Shown one piece after another: positions 6,889 to 8,433 of a DNA stretch of 8,433 nucleotides (positions within the stretch are counted from its first letter, which is position 1; each line of letters begins with the position of its first letter). This DNA is from Marinilabiliales bacterium. Lineage in GTDB: Bacteria > Bacteroidota > Bacteroidia > Bacteroidales > F082. A program made the position numbers and the translations under genes. The notes under the pieces were generated by a model that searched no databases, was not told the DNA's origin, and worked only from the letters and a program-made list of their open reading frames with translations. The stretch lies in assembly GCA_002869465.1 (NCBI GenBank), contig PKSW01000086.1:1-8433 (forward strand), written 5' to 3'.

Positions 6889-7158
6889 TTAATAGACCCT
6901 TTTTTTGGTAATTTTTTCTTCCTCGTCCAGTGCATTATTCAATGCTTTAAACTCATCAAAAGTTTTTAAGCTGGCTTCTGCTTCTTCCGCATCCAATTTC
7001 TGGATGGCAAAGCCAGTATGAATCAAAACGTAATCTCCCACATGAACTTCTTCATGGACCAGGAGTTCCAAACTTGCATTATAACTACTGGTTCCCACTG
7101 TGCAAACAGCTGTTTCTTTTTCTATTTTATCAACCCTGGCCGGAATACTTATACACAT
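6889..7158 (-). CDS. hypC: HypC/HybG-type hydrogenase maturation chaperone
   Basis: HypC binds HypD through its N-terminal cysteine, carries the Fe(CN)2CO unit and hands it to the hydrogenase large-subunit precursor. The 89-residue product starts MCISIPARV, with the essential C2 exposed after Met removal. It has the family motif GDYVLIHTGFAIQKLD (41-56) with H47. The remaining C-terminal helix is charged and ends in a basic KKRVY tail. Size is normal for the family. There is no good Shine-Dalgarno, but the gene begins only 8 bases after the hypF stop, so coupling with upstream translation is likely. Only one hypC is seen here; whether a second paralogue exists elsewhere cannot be known. Confidence 0.95.
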   Translation of the reverse strand: MCISIPARVDKIEKETAVCTVGTSSYNASLELLVHEEVHVGDYVLIHTGFAIQKLDAEEAEASLKTFDEFKALNNALDEEEKITKKRVY

Positions 7159-7166
7159 ATCATTAA

Positions 7167-8433
7167 TTATATAATCCCTAATTCTCTTCTTTTAGCTGCA
7201 ATGGCAAGCTGCCCGAGAGCGATACCTCCATCGTTTGATGGAATTGCCGATTGCGAAAAGACTACAAAATTAGCATCCCTTAGCGAATCTTCAGCCTTTT
7301 TTAACAATATCCTGTTTTGAAAACTTCCACCGGATAGCACAACTTTCTTGATACCTGTCTGTTGACTGATTTTTTTGACCATTTCAAATATGACTTGTAT
7401 AATCGTATTATGAAATTTACTGGAAATCAATCCCGTATCTATTCCCTGCTCCATATCCTTCAAAATGCCTTCAAATACAGTCTTGAAACCAATTTCCTTA
7501 CCTGAATTGAAGGTGTAAAGGTCTGATGTATCTTTTGCAATTGATTCCAATCTCATAGGTGGTTCCGCATGATAGCTGGCCGTTTTGCAGATATCCAGCA
7601 AAGCGGATACAGCATCGAATAGCCTGCCGGAACTGCTGGTTAGCGGACAGTTGATTCCCTTTTCAAGCATGGCGATCACCATTTCCAATTCTTTTAAAGG
7701 TATGTTATTAAATACGGATGGATAATGATCCACTACATCAATTCCAAAATAATGATGCATATAGGACAACATCATCCGCCATGGTTGTTTGGTCACAAGA
7801 TCACCACCCGGCTGGGGTAGATATTCAAAATGGGAAATTCTTTCAAAATCAATCAGATCGCAGATGAAAAATTCACCTCCCCATATATGCCCATCCGTGC
7901 CATATCCCGTTCCGTCAAAACTGATGCCGATTACCTTTTCATCCAGCTTATATTCTGCCATGCATGAAGCAATATGAGCATGATGGTGCTGGGTTTCGAT
8001 CATGGGAATATTAAGTTCCCTGGCATAGCGGGTCGACAAATAATCAGGATGCATATCACAAACGGCGAGTTTTGGCTCAAAACGGAATAACCTTTTAAAT
8101 CGCTCAGCCGATTCTGCATAAAAATCAAGGGTTTCCAGGTTTTTCAAATCACCTATATGCTGGCTCATGATTGCTTGGTTTCCTTTACCGATACAAAAAC
8201 AATTGACCAGTTCGGCACCGGCTGCAAAAATACCTTCTGTATTTATATCAAGGCGAATAGGGGATGGGGCATAACTTCTTGACCGTCTGATCAATCGTGG
8301 TTTATTATTAATAACCAGTGCCACGGAATCGTCAGTTCGGTTGTGGATTTCGCGATTGTATGTAATGACTGCATCTGAGATACGGCCAAGTTTTGCCAGG
8401 GCTTCATCGTCATCAATCACGATCGGCTCATCG
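7167..8433 (-). CDS. hypF: HypF carbamoyltransferase, C-terminal part (cut by the window edge)
   Basis: HypF converts carbamoyl phosphate and ATP into carbamoyl-AMP and transfers the carbamoyl group to the HypE C-terminal cysteine. About 421 residues are visible, running off the right edge with SDEPIVIDDDEAL-type sequence (from DEPI). This is the end of the YrdC-like domain, followed by NREIHNRTDDSVA. The Kae1-like domain then shows CDMHPDYLSTRYA, the metal-binding ETQHHHAHIASC, ISFDGTGYGTDGHIWGGE, VVLSGGSFQNRILL and PSNDGGIALGQ. The N-terminal acylphosphatase domain, zinc fingers and most of YrdC lie outside the window. The GTG at 8420 is internal, not a start, because family sequence continues upstream of it. 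The TAA stop at 7167-7169 is 8 bases before hypC. No defect is seen in the visible part. Confidence 0.96.
   Translation of the reverse strand, partial: DEPIVIDDDEALAKLGRISDAVITYNREIHNRTDDSVALVINNKPRLIRRSRSYAPSPIRLDINTEGIFAAGAELVNCFCIGKGNQAIMSQHIGDLKNLETLDFYAESAERFKRLFRFEPKLAVCDMHPDYLSTRYARELNIPMIETQHHHAHIASCMAEYKLDEKVIGISFDGTGYGTDGHIWGGEFFICDLIDFERISHFEYLPQPGGDLVTKQPWRMMLSYMHHYFGIDVVDHYPSVFNNIPLKELEMVIAMLEKGINCPLTSSSGRLFDAVSALLDICKTASYHAEPPMRLESIAKDTSDLYTFNSGKEIGFKTVFEGILKDMEQGIDTGLISSKFHNTIIQVIFEMVKKISQQTGIKKVVLSGGSFQNRILLKKAEDSLRDANFVVFSQSAIPSNDGGIALGQLAIAAKRRELGII

Noticed and set aside
8418..8420. GTG at 8420 as the start of hypF
   Set aside because: HypF-like sequence (DEPIV) continues upstream in frame to the window edge and the N-terminal domains are missing, so this is an internal codon.

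Overview
The window looks like a chromosomal segment from a member of the Bacteroidota (inferred). Supporting signs are AT-rich DNA, mostly weak or absent Shine-Dalgarno sequences, a lipoprotein amidohydrolase, a FecE-type ATPase with a 'VLTDKI' stretch of a kind I associate with this phylum, and a hypF-C-D-E gene order. It must make, or have made, a [NiFe]-hydrogenase, because most of its maturation machinery is here. The structural hydrogenase genes and hypA are not in the window. No RNA genes, CRISPR arrays, insertion sequences or clear terminators were seen.

Left part, plus strand (1-2515): the last codons of a FecCD-type ABC permease overlap the start of its ATPase (ATGA overlap). The ATPase is followed without any gap (TAAATG) by a secreted lipoprotein of the amidohydrolase-3 (YtcJ/NfdA-like) family. 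These three read as the end of one operon for uptake of a siderophore, haem, corrinoid or metal chelate; the role of the hydrolase is open.

Middle, minus strand (2496-4215): hypB, the nickel-inserting GTPase, carries both the N-terminal CxxCGC nickel motif and a 13-histidine tract. It is followed 44 bases downstream by a cation diffusion facilitator (CDF) metal exporter. The exporter gene is broken by a one-base frameshift just after the Tyr-His that starts its C-terminal domain. Its end overlaps the amidohydrolase gene tail-to-tail by 20 bases.

Right part: a small plus-strand gene (4344-4745) encodes an unrecognised cysteine-rich, zinc-ribbon-like protein. It sits between hypB and hypE, is divergent from hypB, and shares stop-codon bases with hypE. 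From 4742 to the right edge the minus strand holds a compact operon, transcribed hypF (N-terminal part cut off), hypC, hypD, hypE. HypF makes a carbamoyl group from carbamoyl phosphate and loads it on the C-terminal cysteine of HypE. HypE dehydrates it to cyanide, and the HypC-HypD complex assembles Fe(CN)2CO for delivery to the hydrogenase large subunit, before HypB (normally with HypA) supplies nickel.

The least explained items are the cysteine-rich protein embedded in the hyp locus and the frameshifted CDF exporter paired with hypB.
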